The translations under genes and the position numbers were made by a program. 64,000 nucleotides of DNA from Weissella sagaensis (GTDB lineage: Bacteria; Bacillota; Bacilli; Lactobacillales; Lactobacillaceae), in contig NZ_BJDT01000002.1 in NCBI RefSeq assembly GCF_005405285.1, positions 62,001 through 126,000 on the forward strand, read 5' to 3'. Below, one piece after another: positions 49,325 to 58,071 of the stretch. A model generated the notes under the pieces. It was not told the origin of the DNA. It worked only from the letters and a program-made list of their open reading frames with translations, and ran no database searches. Each line of letters opens with the position of its first letter. Position 1 is the stretch's first letter.

Positions 49325-50125
49325 CTATATTTGAATCAATCTCGTTGCAATATTTGGATCTGTATCTAGTAAATTAAAATCATGATCTACCCCAAAATCA
49401 TGTTCTGACAAAACTGATTGTACAGTCAAATGTGCCAAGGGTTTTTGATTATTTTCTTGACTCAAATGACCTAAATAAACTTGTTTTGTACGATTACCTA
49501 ATATCTGGGTTAACGCTAATGCGCCATCCTCATTAGATAAATGCCCTTGATCACCCAAAATACGTTGTTTTAATGGCCAGGCGTAACTCCCCATACGTAA
49601 CATTTCATAATCATGATTGGCTTCCATCAAAATTGCATCCGCATTTTTTAATGTCCCCACAATACGATCATTTACATAGCCCGTGTCTGTCAACATAGCA
49701 AAAGTTTTATTATCATGATGAAAAGCGTAAAACTGCGGATTAGCCGCATCATGCGAAACGCCAAAACTTTCAATGTCCAAATCATCCATTAATTTGGTTT
49801 GACCTGGTTCAAATAATTGAATTTGATCGGTATTAATTTTTCCAATTTTACCAGCCATCGCCTGCCATGTTTTTTGATTAGCATAAACATCCATACCATA
49901 CTTACGCGCCAACACGCCTACGCCAGCAATATGATCACTATGCTCATGTGTCACAAATAATGCATCAACATCATTTAGTGAACGCCCAATTTGTGACATG
50001 AGCGCCGTTATTTTTTTACCTGATAAGCCAGCATCAACAAGCACCTTATGTCTGGGAGTTTCAATGTATGTCACATTACCTTTACTACCAGATGCTAACA
50101 TTGATACTTTAAAATCATTTGACAT
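49325..50125 (-). CDS. walJ: MBL-fold hydrolase WalJ/YycJ
   Basis: 266 residues. The metallo-beta-lactamase motif FVTHEHSDHIAGVGVLARKYG is near 58-78, and AMLTDTGYVND and ILMEANHDYEML supply further metal ligands. YycJ/WalJ is a putative 5'-3' exonuclease co-inherited with walRK and linked to coordination of wall growth with replication. A terminator separates it from yycI upstream. Confidence 0.92.
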   Translation of the reverse strand: MSNDFKVSMLASGSKGNVTYIETPRHKVLVDAGLSGKKITALMSQIGRSLNDVDALFVTHEHSDHIAGVGVLARKYGMDVYANQKTWQAMAGKIGKINTDQIQLFEPGQTKLMDDLDIESFGVSHDAANPQFYAFHHDNKTFAMLTDTGYVNDRIVGTLKNADAILMEANHDYEMLRMGSYAWPLKQRILGDQGHLSNEDGALALTQILGNRTKQVYLGHLSQENNQKPLAHLTVQSVLSEHDFGVDHDFNLLDTDPNIATRLIQI

Positions 50126-50141
50126 TCCTAACTCCTTATCA

Positions 50142-50188
50142 AATAAAAAGCCGTTTATTTTAGTTATCCTAAAACAAGCGGCTTTTTA
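50142..50188. terminator. Terminator between yycI and walJ
   Basis: AAAAAGCCG..TT and AA..CGGCTTTTT pair, with ATTTTAG/CTAAAAC further in. It splits the wal cluster into walR/walK-yycH-yycI and walJ units. Confidence 0.75.
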
Positions 50189-50233
50189 TTTCTGATTCCA
50201 CCACTTGTTATATTTTAACACGTTGTAAAACCT

Positions 50234-51052
50234 TTATTTCATAATTGCACCATTTATTGCATTAACTGTAATAATTGTTGCCTTCCGTTTATTATTCGAC
50301 ACCCAAAATTGCCATGTTGGCACAAAAATAACATCTTTTCCTACGGTCGTCATTTCACGATACCCTAATTGTGAAAAGGTAATCTGACTGTTATTCGATA
50401 AATCATTATATTGATACAATGAAATCAATGCTTGCTCTTCAGAAATTAATTGTACGTCATCCCGTAAATACTGTGTATCACTTATATAACGTTGTTCATA
50501 CCCCTTAATTTCATGATTTGGTGTGACTTCAAAAATAATTTGCGCACGCTTTGTAGTAAATGTTCTTTTCTCTTTCGCAATCTTTTGTACATAAACATAT
50601 AATTTATTTGCTGATTTATTATCTTTTTGCGCAATTTCACTCAATTTAGTGCTCAACTTATATTGGGAACCATTGATAACTTGATCGTCCTGCTTTATAA
50701 AATCATTCAAAGCATGAATATCATTTTTACTTGGATAATGTAATTTAACTGGTGTAGGCATCGTTACCTTCAACGTATCGCCTACCATTTTACTTTTCCA
50801 ATCATGATTCAACTGTGCTTGATGTGCAGCCAAAATACTCCTACCATCTTTACCAGCCACATACGATCCTGTTGTACGACTCTTTGACAATGTCCGGTAA
50901 GCAATACCATCATCATGCATCTCGTCTATAATTTGTTCTTCCGTTGTACGACGATCATTAAATGGATATTGTCGTAACCATTGCGTACCTAAGAATATAT
51001 CCAAAGACACAAAGACAATCAAGAAGGCAGTTAAGACTTTTTTAAAATCCAT
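50234..51052 (-). CDS. yycI: WalK regulatory protein YycI
   Basis: 272 residues with one N-terminal membrane segment (about 5-24, VLTAFLIVFVSLDIFLG) and an extracytoplasmic YycI-type domain. YycH and YycI hold WalK activity down (Bacillus) or support it (Staphylococcus) through their membrane helices. Starts directly after yycH. Confidence 0.88.
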   Translation of the reverse strand: MDFKKVLTAFLIVFVSLDIFLGTQWLRQYPFNDRRTTEEQIIDEMHDDGIAYRTLSKSRTTGSYVAGKDGRSILAAHQAQLNHDWKSKMVGDTLKVTMPTPVKLHYPSKNDIHALNDFIKQDDQVINGSQYKLSTKLSEIAQKDNKSANKLYVYVQKIAKEKRTFTTKRAQIIFEVTPNHEIKGYEQRYISDTQYLRDDVQLISEEQALISLYQYNDLSNNSQITFSQLGYREMTTVGKDVIFVPTWQFWVSNNKRKATIITVNAINGAIMK

Positions 51053-52372
51053 TTATTGCCCTCCTTTATCAGCTGTCCAGTTATCTACCGAACGCCATAC
51101 ATGATCTTGTTCAAAATACCAAGTTGGTTCTAACGTCACAATTTGATCTTTGGGATTAAGTCGCCAACGATAACCCAGTAAAATTTTTTGAATATCAGTT
51201 TTATCAATCCCAGCTGCCATTAATTTATTAATTTCTTCATCCATCGTTGGTAACGTTACTTTATTTTTATTATCAGTTGGTAACGGCACCCGTAATGAAT
51301 ATTGCGACAAAATAATTTGTTCATGGTTATTAGGTTTTTGTTTTACCTGTACCGTACCATTATCAGTTTGGTTAAATACAGGCAATCCATTTACAAACAA
51401 ACGGTACATTAACGACTTGGCATTATTAGTTTCTTCAAAATAATATAAATCATCCGTCAATTGATGCAAATCAACTAGCCATTGATAACCTTGCCGTTGT
51501 CGTTGACTAACTTGATCAACATGATCATTTATACCATACGCATCATAACTAATGATACCAGTCGTCATATTACGAGTCATACGCTGATTATTCCCATTTG
51601 TATAAGTCAGAATTTCTTGATCATTATTAACTGTGCGTTTGCCACCATCAGGGAAAATTTTTAATAATTGTGCCATCGTATCATCAGAATTCAATAAATA
51701 ACTGTGCGCCTGTAACTGAACACGTTCTGTTGGTGCAGTCACAACATGCTTACCAATCCATCGATAATCTACCGGTACTGCACTTTCACTACGTTTCACC
51801 TGTTTAATCGTTTGTACAACATCAGTTCCTTGATAATGATAAGTTTTATGATGAGCATCATTATACAAAATAATATTTGTTCCACTTTGTGGCAAACGTA
51901 CGTGATCAATCATGACATTATCAGCAATTTTGATATCCTTACCAAACACGTTTTTAATAACACTTCCTGACACTGAATCCGGAAAACTCATCACAAGCAT
52001 ATTTTGCTTTGATAAAGATTGCAAATAAGCGCTTTTAGAAAGTTTCTGATCACCTTTATACTTCAGATGCCAACCTTTAACTCGCGAAATTAATTTCGAG
52101 GAAACTGCTTGATAATCCAACACGCTTAAATTTTTTGATTTACCATTAAACGTCAATTTTGAAAGGCCGTAAACATTCGCTAAATTCTTCCCCACAGCTT
52201 CTTCTTGTTGTGTAGCTGTTATTTGCTTTTTTTGCGTGACATGTCCTGGTGTTTGCCATAATTGAACTGACAAAAATACGCTAATTAAAATGGCAATAAT
52301 TAGGGCTATGATTAAACCATATCGTTGTCGAAAATAAATTAAGCGAATCCGCCATTGCCTATCTTTCTTCAT
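51053..52372 (-). CDS. yycH: WalK regulatory protein YycH
   Basis: About 439 residues with one N-terminal membrane segment (YGLIIALIIAILISVFLSV) and an extracytoplasmic domain of the YycH family. The gene start lies inside the 3' end of walK; MKKDRQWRIR at 52372 is preferred over earlier in-frame ATGs created by the Asp/Trp-rich walK tail. Partner of YycI; the two are adjacent without a gap. Confidence 0.88.
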   Translation of the reverse strand: MKKDRQWRIRLIYFRQRYGLIIALIIAILISVFLSVQLWQTPGHVTQKKQITATQQEEAVGKNLANVYGLSKLTFNGKSKNLSVLDYQAVSSKLISRVKGWHLKYKGDQKLSKSAYLQSLSKQNMLVMSFPDSVSGSVIKNVFGKDIKIADNVMIDHVRLPQSGTNIILYNDAHHKTYHYQGTDVVQTIKQVKRSESAVPVDYRWIGKHVVTAPTERVQLQAHSYLLNSDDTMAQLLKIFPDGGKRTVNNDQEILTYTNGNNQRMTRNMTTGIISYDAYGINDHVDQVSQRQRQGYQWLVDLHQLTDDLYYFEETNNAKSLMYRLFVNGLPVFNQTDNGTVQVKQKPNNHEQIILSQYSLRVPLPTDNKNKVTLPTMDEEINKLMAAGIDKTDIQKILLGYRWRLNPKDQIVTLEPTWYFEQDHVWRSVDNWTADKGGQ

Positions 52373-54242
52373 CCCAATCACCATCATCCCAATCATCATC
52401 TATTTCGTTGTATGGCTCATATGGTAATGCTACAAAAAATGTTGATCCACGGCCTTCAGTTGATTCAACCCAAACGCGGCCACCAAAACGTTCGATAATT
52501 TCCTTAGAAATTGCCAAACCAAGCCCAGTACCACCTTGTGCACGTGAACGTGCTTTATCAACACGAAAGAAACGATCAAATATTTGCGTTACATCCTTAT
52601 TTGGAATACCCAAACCTTGGTCTGTAATACTTAAGACAACCTCAGTTTGATGATCTTCTAGTCGTGCCGTAATCACACCGCCATCAGGAGAATATTTAAT
52701 TGCATTATTCATAATATTATCAAGCACCTGAGTTAACTTTGATGTATCGACATCAACCCAAATTTGAAAATCTGGAATAACTCGTTTAACGGTATAATAT
52801 TTTTCAGGTTTATCATCATTTGCAATAATCATATCGAAACGATCTAAAACATAATTAAATAAATTAGCAATATTGATAAATTCATTATCAATTTTCATCG
52901 TACCAGAATCCATGCGTGATAATTCTAACAAGTCATTAATCATATGAATCATACGTGTTGTTTCATCTTGTGCAACACTCAAGAAACTATGAGCCACTTC
53001 TGGATCTTCTAATGCACCATCTTGCAAGGCATCAACATATGACTTAACTGATGTTAATGGTGTTCTTAACTCGTGAGACACATTTGATACGAATTGTCGA
53101 CGTTCTCGTTCAGTGCGCTGCTGTTCAGTAACATCATGCAACACAATGACTAATCCAGAAATAAATCCGGATGACCGCTCAATTAAACTAAAGTATGCCC
53201 GAATCATTAATTGATGTTCATTGGTACTAAAATCTAACAATAATTCATGACGATTGTCCAATAAATCACGCAAACTATATTGATCGGCAATGCGTAAGAT
53301 ATCTAGAATTGAACGTCCTATTGCATCATGATTATCTGCAAGCCCTGTCATTCTTAAGGCTGCAATATTAATGATATTAATATTGCCGCGCCTATCGGTC
53401 GCAATCACGCCATCAGTCATATATTCAAGAACTGAATCCAAACGTCGCCGTTCAAAGTCCATTGAATTAGTTGTTTCTTCTATCCGTTCCGCTAGCATAT
53501 TAACATTTTGTGCTAATTGACCAATTTCGTCATCTGTATGGACATTAATCCCTCCAGAATAATCACCTTGGGCAATTTTATTAGTTCGTGCACTAATTTG
53601 TGCAATTGGGCGTGTGATACTACGTGAAATAAATATCGCCATGATAATTCCTAGCACAATTGCAAACACCATTGACGCAAAATAAATAAATGAAATTTTA
53701 GATAAATTATCATAAACGGTCTCTACACTAGCACGTACAACAACCACACCAACCACATTACTTTCACCATCAACTGTATTTGTTAAAGTTTTGATAACTA
53801 GTTGATAACGCAGTCCATTCTGCGTCACAATGACATTTTTTTTATACTTTCCTCCCGCAATTGCAGCTTTAACGTTGGTATCAGTTGTTTTTTTACCAAT
53901 TTCATCTTGATTATTAACATCACTAGTTCCTCGTAAAATACCAACGGTGTCAAAAACTTGAATTTCTGAAATAGCTGCATTATTGGTAGAATTTAAAATT
54001 GTATGAATATTTTGATTAACATTACGCTGATTATTACTAGCTAACTGTTGCGTTAACGAATCGTCAACATAGGCAGGTAGTGTAATTTGATCACGGAATG
54101 TTGATAAACTTTGCTGTTCTAATTGACGCACGAAAAAAGCACCCACTAATTCCAAAGTCACAATTAGCGTTAACGTAAAGACCAATGCAATTTTAAAATG
54201 AATCGACGCAAAAAAACGACGTCGCTTATGCCCACTTTCCAT
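52359..54242 (-). CDS. walK: Sensor histidine kinase WalK
   Basis: 627-residue essential wall-homeostasis kinase. Membrane segments at about 17-37 and 186-206 enclose an extracytoplasmic PAS-like domain; HAMP (207-260), a cytosolic PAS (about 263-370), HisKA with FVSNVSHELRTPL (His390) and the ATPase domain with NIMNNAIKYSPDGG and RSRAQGGTGLGLAI follow. The C-terminal tail is rich in Asp and Trp (DDDWDDGDWDEE), within which yycH starts. A terminator stands between walR and walK. Confidence 0.95.
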   Translation of the reverse strand: MESGHKRRRFFASIHFKIALVFTLTLIVTLELVGAFFVRQLEQQSLSTFRDQITLPAYVDDSLTQQLASNNQRNVNQNIHTILNSTNNAAISEIQVFDTVGILRGTSDVNNQDEIGKKTTDTNVKAAIAGGKYKKNVIVTQNGLRYQLVIKTLTNTVDGESNVVGVVVVRASVETVYDNLSKISFIYFASMVFAIVLGIIMAIFISRSITRPIAQISARTNKIAQGDYSGGINVHTDDEIGQLAQNVNMLAERIEETTNSMDFERRRLDSVLEYMTDGVIATDRRGNINIINIAALRMTGLADNHDAIGRSILDILRIADQYSLRDLLDNRHELLLDFSTNEHQLMIRAYFSLIERSSGFISGLVIVLHDVTEQQRTERERRQFVSNVSHELRTPLTSVKSYVDALQDGALEDPEVAHSFLSVAQDETTRMIHMINDLLELSRMDSGTMKIDNEFINIANLFNYVLDRFDMIIANDDKPEKYYTVKRVIPDFQIWVDVDTSKLTQVLDNIMNNAIKYSPDGGVITARLEDHQTEVVLSITDQGLGIPNKDVTQIFDRFFRVDKARSRAQGGTGLGLAISKEIIERFGGRVWVESTEGRGSTFFVALPYEPYNEIDDDWDDGDWDEER

Positions 54243-54269
54243 ATCTTTTATATACTACCTTTCTTAATT

Positions 54270-54311
54270 GAAAAAAAGCTAGTCCCATGCCATTTCGGCA
54301 AGGCACTAGCC
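54270..54311 (-). terminator. Terminator-like hairpin between walR and walK
   Basis: GGCTAGTGCC pairs with TGGGACTAGC with a 14-nt loop, and seven T follow on the minus strand. It would limit transcription from walR into walK unless there is read-through or a walK promoter. Confidence 0.75.
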
Positions 54312-54327
54312 TCTGTGTCTAAACACT

Positions 54328-55029
54328 TTATTCTTCTGAAGCTTTTAGATAGTAACCTACACCACGACGTGTCATCAAAATTTGTGGATGACTAGGTGTT
54401 TCTTCAATCTTTTCACGAATTCGACGCACTGTTACATCAACTGTTCGTACATCACCAAAATAATCATAACCCCAAACTGTTTGCAACAGGTCATCACGCG
54501 TCATAACTTGACCAATATGCTTTGATAAATGATGCAATAATTCGAATTCACGATGCGTCAATTCAATATCTTGACCATTCTTAGAAACCATGTAAGCTTC
54601 CGGATGAATTGTCAAAGCACCAATTTTAATATCACCGCTATCATCAACTTGGCCCTGACCCGTTACGGATGACTTACGACGCAAATTAGCTTTAATTCGC
54701 GCTAATAATTCACGATTTGAAAATGGCTTGGTGACATAATCATCCGCACCCATTTCCAATCCTAAAACTTTATCTATTTCTGAATCTTTAGCAGTCACCA
54801 TAATAACTGGCGTCTGAGAAGTTGTTCGAATTTGACGTAACACTTCTGTTCCTTCAACCTCAGGTAACATTTGGTCTAACAATACCAAATCAGGCGTTTC
54901 ACTTTCAAATAAATCTAAAGCTTCACGACCATCCATTGCGACTGCAACTTCATAACCCTCTTTAGTCAAATTAAATTTTATAATATCTGAAATAGGCTTT
55001 TCGTCATCTACAACTAATATTTTACTCAT
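54328..55029 (-). CDS. walR: Response regulator WalR
   Basis: OmpR-family regulator of about 233 residues: receiver domain [19 protein letters not shown] with phospho-acceptor Asp52 in [12 protein letters not shown], Lys of VTAKDSE, then the winged helix [16 protein letters not shown] and [17 protein letters not shown]. The ATG at 55029 is seven bases after GGGAGG; a TTG five codons upstream overlaps this site and is rejected. WalR recognises TGTWAH-N5-TGTWAH repeats, one of which is at 28100. Confidence 0.96.
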   Translation of the reverse strand: MSKILVVDDEKPISDIIKFNLTKEGYEVAVAMDGREALDLFESETPDLVLLDQMLPEVEGTEVLRQIRTTSQTPVIMVTAKDSEIDKVLGLEMGADDYVTKPFSNRELLARIKANLRRKSSVTGQGQVDDSGDIKIGALTIHPEAYMVSKNGQDIELTHREFELLHHLSKHIGQVMTRDDLLQTVWGYDYFGDVRTVDVTVRRIREKIEETPSHPQILMTRRGVGYYLKASEE

Positions 55030-55246
55030 TATCATTCCTCCCAATGTGGGTCTCTGATTTTCATTATAGCATGCGAGCCAATTTTACCAAAATAAAACTT
55101 CATAAATGATATGGCAGTCCACATTATACTTTATTTATAAATAATTATCTCTGAATAATTTCAAAATATTCGCAAATCAAAAAAATTCTAATTTAGATAT
55201 TCAAACGACTTTTATACCTAAATATTTAGAAAAAGCAATTATTTTG

Positions 55247-55298
55247 TTGCATTATATGTATATACATGATATATTTATAAACGTTGTTAAAAAACAAC
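55247..55298 (+). promoter_or_regulatory. tRNA-Lys promoter and leader hairpin (copy 1)
   Basis: TTGCAT, 17 bp, TATATT (55270-55275), then the predicted start at the beginning of CGTTGTT. GTTGTT (55283-55288) pairs with AACAAC (55293-55298), giving a 5'-terminal hairpin ahead of the tRNA. Confidence 0.7.
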
Positions 55299-55310
55299 TA
55301 TTACTTTTTT

Positions 55311-55383
55311 GGACAAGTAGCTCAGTTGGTAGAGCAACGGACTCTTAATCCGTGGGTCCAGGGTTCGAGCCCCTGCTTGTCCA
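55311..55383 (+). tRNA. tRNA-Lys (CTT), copy 1
   Basis: 73 nt. The acceptor GGACAAG pairs with CTTGTCC; D arm GCTC..GAGC; anticodon stem ACGGA/TCCGT with loop CTCTTAA, anticodon CTT; T arm CAGGG/CCCTG around TTCGAGC. CCA is not encoded. It is identical to the copies at 57749 and 57922. Confidence 0.97.
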
Positions 55384-55388
55384 TCATT

Positions 55389-55423
55389 AAAAACGACCAT
55401 CACATATGTGATGGTCGTTTTTT
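55389..55423. terminator. Bidirectional terminator, tRNA-Lys 1 / guaB operon
   Basis: AAAAACGACCATCACAT pairs with ATGTGATGGTCGTTTTT, U-tracts both ways. It ends tRNA copy 1 (plus) and the IMPDH operon (minus). Confidence 0.92.
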
Positions 55424-55439
55424 GATGCATCTTTTAAAT

Positions 55440-56291
55440 TTAACGTTGATGATAATTTGGTGCATCCCTCGTCAATTCAACGTCATGTGGATGACTTTCT
55501 GTTAAACCAGCAGCAGTAATTTGGACAAATTGTGCTTGGCGACGTAGTGTGGACACATCACCTGATCCGGTATACCCCATTCCCGAACGTAAACCACCAC
55601 TAATTTGGAAAAGATTATCTGCAATCACATCAGTCATAATGGCGTCATCAACCATAACAGCTACAGCACCGGCCGCCAAAGCTTTCACAACATCGCCTGA
55701 ATATTTTACATCTGATCCCAAAATAACGTTGCCATCATATTCAGCAGCTAATTGCGCAAACGACATTACTGTTGTAACAACATTTACTAATGATTTACCG
55801 TCTGCATTAGCTACAATAATAGTATCAGCACCAGCTGCTAAAGCACGTTTAGCGATAGCCAAATCATTAATTGGCCCAACCCATAATGGAACTGTTTGAT
55901 TTGTCGCCTTAATCATTTCAATATTTTGTACCAAAGCATCTGTATCGTTCGTTACAACTAATTGAAGAACATCAGCACCAGCGTTAACTAATGCATTGGC
56001 ATTTGTTGCATTATCCACAATAGCCCCCACTAAATAATGGGAATCTTTCGCTTTAACTGTGGCTATATTTTCAATGGTAGCCAATGCTGAAGGTAAGATA
56101 GCAAGTGCACCTTCTTGTGCAAATTCAATTGCTCGATTCACAGTTGTAAAGTTCGCTGATCCAATAACTGGAATAGCTAATTTCACTTGATCAGCTAGTT
56201 GCGTTTGAATATCAATTGTATTGGGCAATACATCTGAAGCACTAGGTACTAACAACACTTCATCTAACCCTAATCCACCTTGACTAATCAT
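55440..56291 (-). CDS. Non-catalytic IMP dehydrogenase paralogue
   Basis: 283 residues aligning along an IMPDH TIM barrel. It keeps the N-terminal segment LDEVLLVPSASDVLP (9-23) and the C-terminal SGGLRSGMGYTG (221-232) and ESHPHDVE (255-262) almost at consensus. It lacks the catalytic Cys loop (GxGxGSICTT is replaced by ANADGKSLVN at 151-160), the IMP-phosphate ADGG (now GSDV), SAAMD (now GSANF), and the whole Arg-Tyr flap. It cannot be an IMPDH by itself. Its ATG overlaps the guaB stop by one base (TAATG), so the two are translated together. Inference: a structural or regulatory partner of GuaB. A GMP reductase is excluded, as that also needs the Cys loop. Confidence 0.85.
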   Translation of the reverse strand: MISQGGLGLDEVLLVPSASDVLPNTIDIQTQLADQVKLAIPVIGSANFTTVNRAIEFAQEGALAILPSALATIENIATVKAKDSHYLVGAIVDNATNANALVNAGADVLQLVVTNDTDALVQNIEMIKATNQTVPLWVGPINDLAIAKRALAAGADTIIVANADGKSLVNVVTTVMSFAQLAAEYDGNVILGSDVKYSGDVVKALAAGAVAVMVDDAIMTDVIADNLFQISGGLRSGMGYTGSGDVSTLRRQAQFVQITAAGLTESHPHDVELTRDAPNYHQR

Positions 56292-57442
56292 TATGCAAAT
56301 GCCTCCTTTGTTGTGATAATACGCTTATTCTGTGTAACTTGTGCATAATCAACCATTGTTGTTGTATTCAATAATTGACCTTCATTAGCTGCTTGTGTAA
56401 TTGATTTAAAACCAGCTTGCCCAATATTTTTTGCTACTGTTGCCATCATCGGCACAACAACGTCTAGCAACTCTCCTTTATAAGCTGTTCGTCCCTCAAT
56501 ACCTTCTGGAACCATCTTATTAGCTTCATTAACTTCACCTTGGAAGTAACGATCTTTTGACCCATTTTCCATAGCCGCAATTGAACCCATACCACGATAA
56601 GCTTTGTAACGTTGCCCTGTCTTTTCGTCAACAATGACCTCGCCTGGCGTTTCAAATGTACCAGCTAATACTGATCCTAGCATAATAGCATTACCACCAG
56701 CTAGAACTGCCTTGCTCATATCATCTGCCGTTTTAATACCACCATCGGCAATGATCGCTTTGTTATACTCATGCGCCGCTTCTTGAGCCGCTGCAATTGC
56801 TGAAATTTGCGGCACGCCAACACCAGCAACAACACGAGTTGTGCAAATTGAGCCAGGCCCAATACCAACTTTAGCAACATCGGCACCGGCATCATATAAA
56901 GCTTTTGCCCCTGCTTTAGTTGCCACATTACCAGCAATAATATTAATTTTAGGGAAGGCATTGCGTACCTCACTAATCTTACGCAAAACACCTTCTGAAT
57001 GACCATGTGCTGAATCTAGCACAATTGCATCAGCTCCTGCTTCAACTAAAGCAGTCACACGATCAATCGTATCTGAAGTTACACCAACAGCACCAGCAAC
57101 TAATAACCGATTATGCGCATCAACTGCTGCATTTGGCGCTGTTTTAAAATCAACGTGAATATCTTTTACAATTTTAATTTCAGCAGCTTGATCTTTGATC
57201 AGCATATTCTTGTGAATAACACCCAAACCACCAAAATTAGCCAAAGCAATCGCCATTGTTGATTCTGTTACCGTATCCATAGCAGCTGACAAAATTGGCT
57301 TATTTAACTTTAACGTTGGCGTCAATATAGTTTGCATCAATACTTCATCTTGTTTATTTTCCGTCTTGTCGATTGGTAACGTCACATCTTGAAACGTCAA
57401 ACCCATTGGTACAAATTTATTAGCAATACTATAATTAGCCAT
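56291..57442 (-). CDS. guaB: IMP dehydrogenase, CBS-less catalytic subunit
   Basis: Oxidises IMP to XMP, the committed step to GMP. 383 residues with all catalytic parts: SAAMDTVTE (52-60), DSAHGHS (143-149), [13 protein letters not shown] with Cys200, IADGG (231-235) and the flap YRGMGS...DRYFQ with the Arg-Tyr dyad (282-323). The two CBS domains are absent, as in several lactobacilli. Oddly, the N-terminal DDVLLVPxxSxVLP segment is degenerate ([13 protein letters not shown]) and the C-terminal GGLRSGMGYTG/ESHPHDV region is missing, replaced by about 55 unrelated residues. The ATG at 57442 is four bases after GGAGG. Expression is under a purine riboswitch. Confidence 0.93.
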   Translation of the reverse strand: MANYSIANKFVPMGLTFQDVTLPIDKTENKQDEVLMQTILTPTLKLNKPILSAAMDTVTESTMAIALANFGGLGVIHKNMLIKDQAAEIKIVKDIHVDFKTAPNAAVDAHNRLLVAGAVGVTSDTIDRVTALVEAGADAIVLDSAHGHSEGVLRKISEVRNAFPKINIIAGNVATKAGAKALYDAGADVAKVGIGPGSICTTRVVAGVGVPQISAIAAAQEAAHEYNKAIIADGGIKTADDMSKAVLAGGNAIMLGSVLAGTFETPGEVIVDEKTGQRYKAYRGMGSIAAMENGSKDRYFQGEVNEANKMVPEGIEGRTAYKGELLDVVVPMMATVAKNIGQAGFKSITQAANEGQLLNTTTMVDYAQVTQNKRIITTKEAFA

Positions 57443-57463
57443 CATTCCTCCATTTTTTTGTAT

Positions 57464-57504
57464 AAAAAAAGCATTAGTAGAATAGTATAGAATCCTACGA
57501 ATGC
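57464..57504 (-). terminator. Riboswitch-controlled terminator of guaB
   Basis: GCATTCGTAG (57495-57504) pairs with CTACTAATGC (57471-57480) with one mismatch, followed by seven T (57464-57470), 22 bp before guaB. With the aptamer just upstream it forms the expression platform. Confidence 0.85.
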
Positions 57505-57532
57505 CCATTAACTCACGTATTTTAGAACATTT

Positions 57533-57603
57533 GTGGATTGTCGCCTATAACTTGGGTAGGCGGTAGAAACTTGTTAGCCCATTCATCTAACGATTAAATC
57601 TAC
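57533..57603 (-). promoter_or_regulatory. Purine (guanine-type) riboswitch aptamer
   Basis: P1 GTAGATT/AATCCAC (57597-57603 with 57533-57539), P2 GTTAG/CTAAC with loop ATGAATGGG, the diagnostic J2/3 AAGTTTCTACC, P3 GCCTA/TAGGC with loop CCCAAGTTA, and J3/1 GAC. GGG of loop 2 can pair with CCC of loop 3. The C at the ligand-pairing position indicates guanine rather than adenine. Loop 3 and the T-A pair at the top of P1 differ from the common consensus (CCGTAAA; A-T), so ligand preference needs a test. Confidence 0.85.
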
Positions 57604-57684
57604 AAAATATTTAAATATTTATTTATCAATTGATTTTACACGGGTTTTTAAAAAAAGCAACCCTCTATTTTATTACGAAAAAGC

Positions 57685-57736
57685 TTGCATAGTATTGATT
57701 TATATGATATATTAGTATTCGTTGTTGTGAGACAAC
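57685..57736 (+). promoter_or_regulatory. tRNA-Lys promoter and leader hairpin (copy 2)
   Basis: TTGCAT (57685-57690), 17 bp, TATATT (57708-57713), then GTTGTtgtgagACAAC (57721-57736), the same leader hairpin as in copy 1. Confidence 0.7.
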
Positions 57737-57748
57737 ACTTAATTTATT

Positions 57749-57821
57749 GGACAAGTAGCTCAGTTGGTAGAGCAACGGACTCTTAATCCGTGGGTCCAGG
57801 GTTCGAGCCCCTGCTTGTCCA
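57749..57821 (+). tRNA. tRNA-Lys (CTT), copy 2
   Basis: 73 nt, identical to copies 1 and 3. No strong hairpin terminator follows, so transcription may continue to copy 3, 100 bp downstream. Confidence 0.97.
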
Positions 57822-57857
57822 TCGATAATTAGTTTTGACTTTTTATCTAAAAACATC

Positions 57858-57909
57858 TTGTATGTTGATTTATTATGTGTTAATATTATATACGTTGTTA
57901 TGAGACAAC
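57858..57909 (+). promoter_or_regulatory. tRNA-Lys promoter and leader hairpin (copy 3)
   Basis: TTGTAT (57858-57863), 17 bp, TAATAT (57881-57886), then GTTGTtatgagACAAC (57894-57909), the same leader hairpin as in copies 1 and 2. Confidence 0.65.
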
Positions 57910-57921
57910 ATATACTTTTTT

Positions 57922-57994
57922 GGACAAGTAGCTCAGTTGGTAGAGCAACGGACTCTTAATCCGTGGGTCCAGGGTTCGAGCCCCTGCTTGTCCA
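57922..57994 (+). tRNA. tRNA-Lys (CTT), copy 3
   Basis: 73 nt, identical to copies 1 and 2, followed by a terminator. Confidence 0.97.
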
Positions 57995-58000
57995 CTACTT

Positions 58001-58033
58001 AAAAGAGAGTGATAATCATCACTCTCTTTTTTT
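58001..58033. terminator. Terminator after tRNA-Lys 3
   Basis: AAAAGAGAGTGAT pairs with ATCACTCTCTTTT with a 4-nt loop and seven T on the plus strand; it can also serve the minus-strand gene ending at 58072. Confidence 0.9.
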
Positions 58034-58071
58034 GTGCTTTTTTTCATAAATGCCCCGTATACACACACGAA

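Noticed and set aside
55440..56291. Paralogue as GMP reductase (GuaC)
   Set aside because: GuaC also needs the Cys loop and flap; both are missing and the C-terminus is of IMPDH type.
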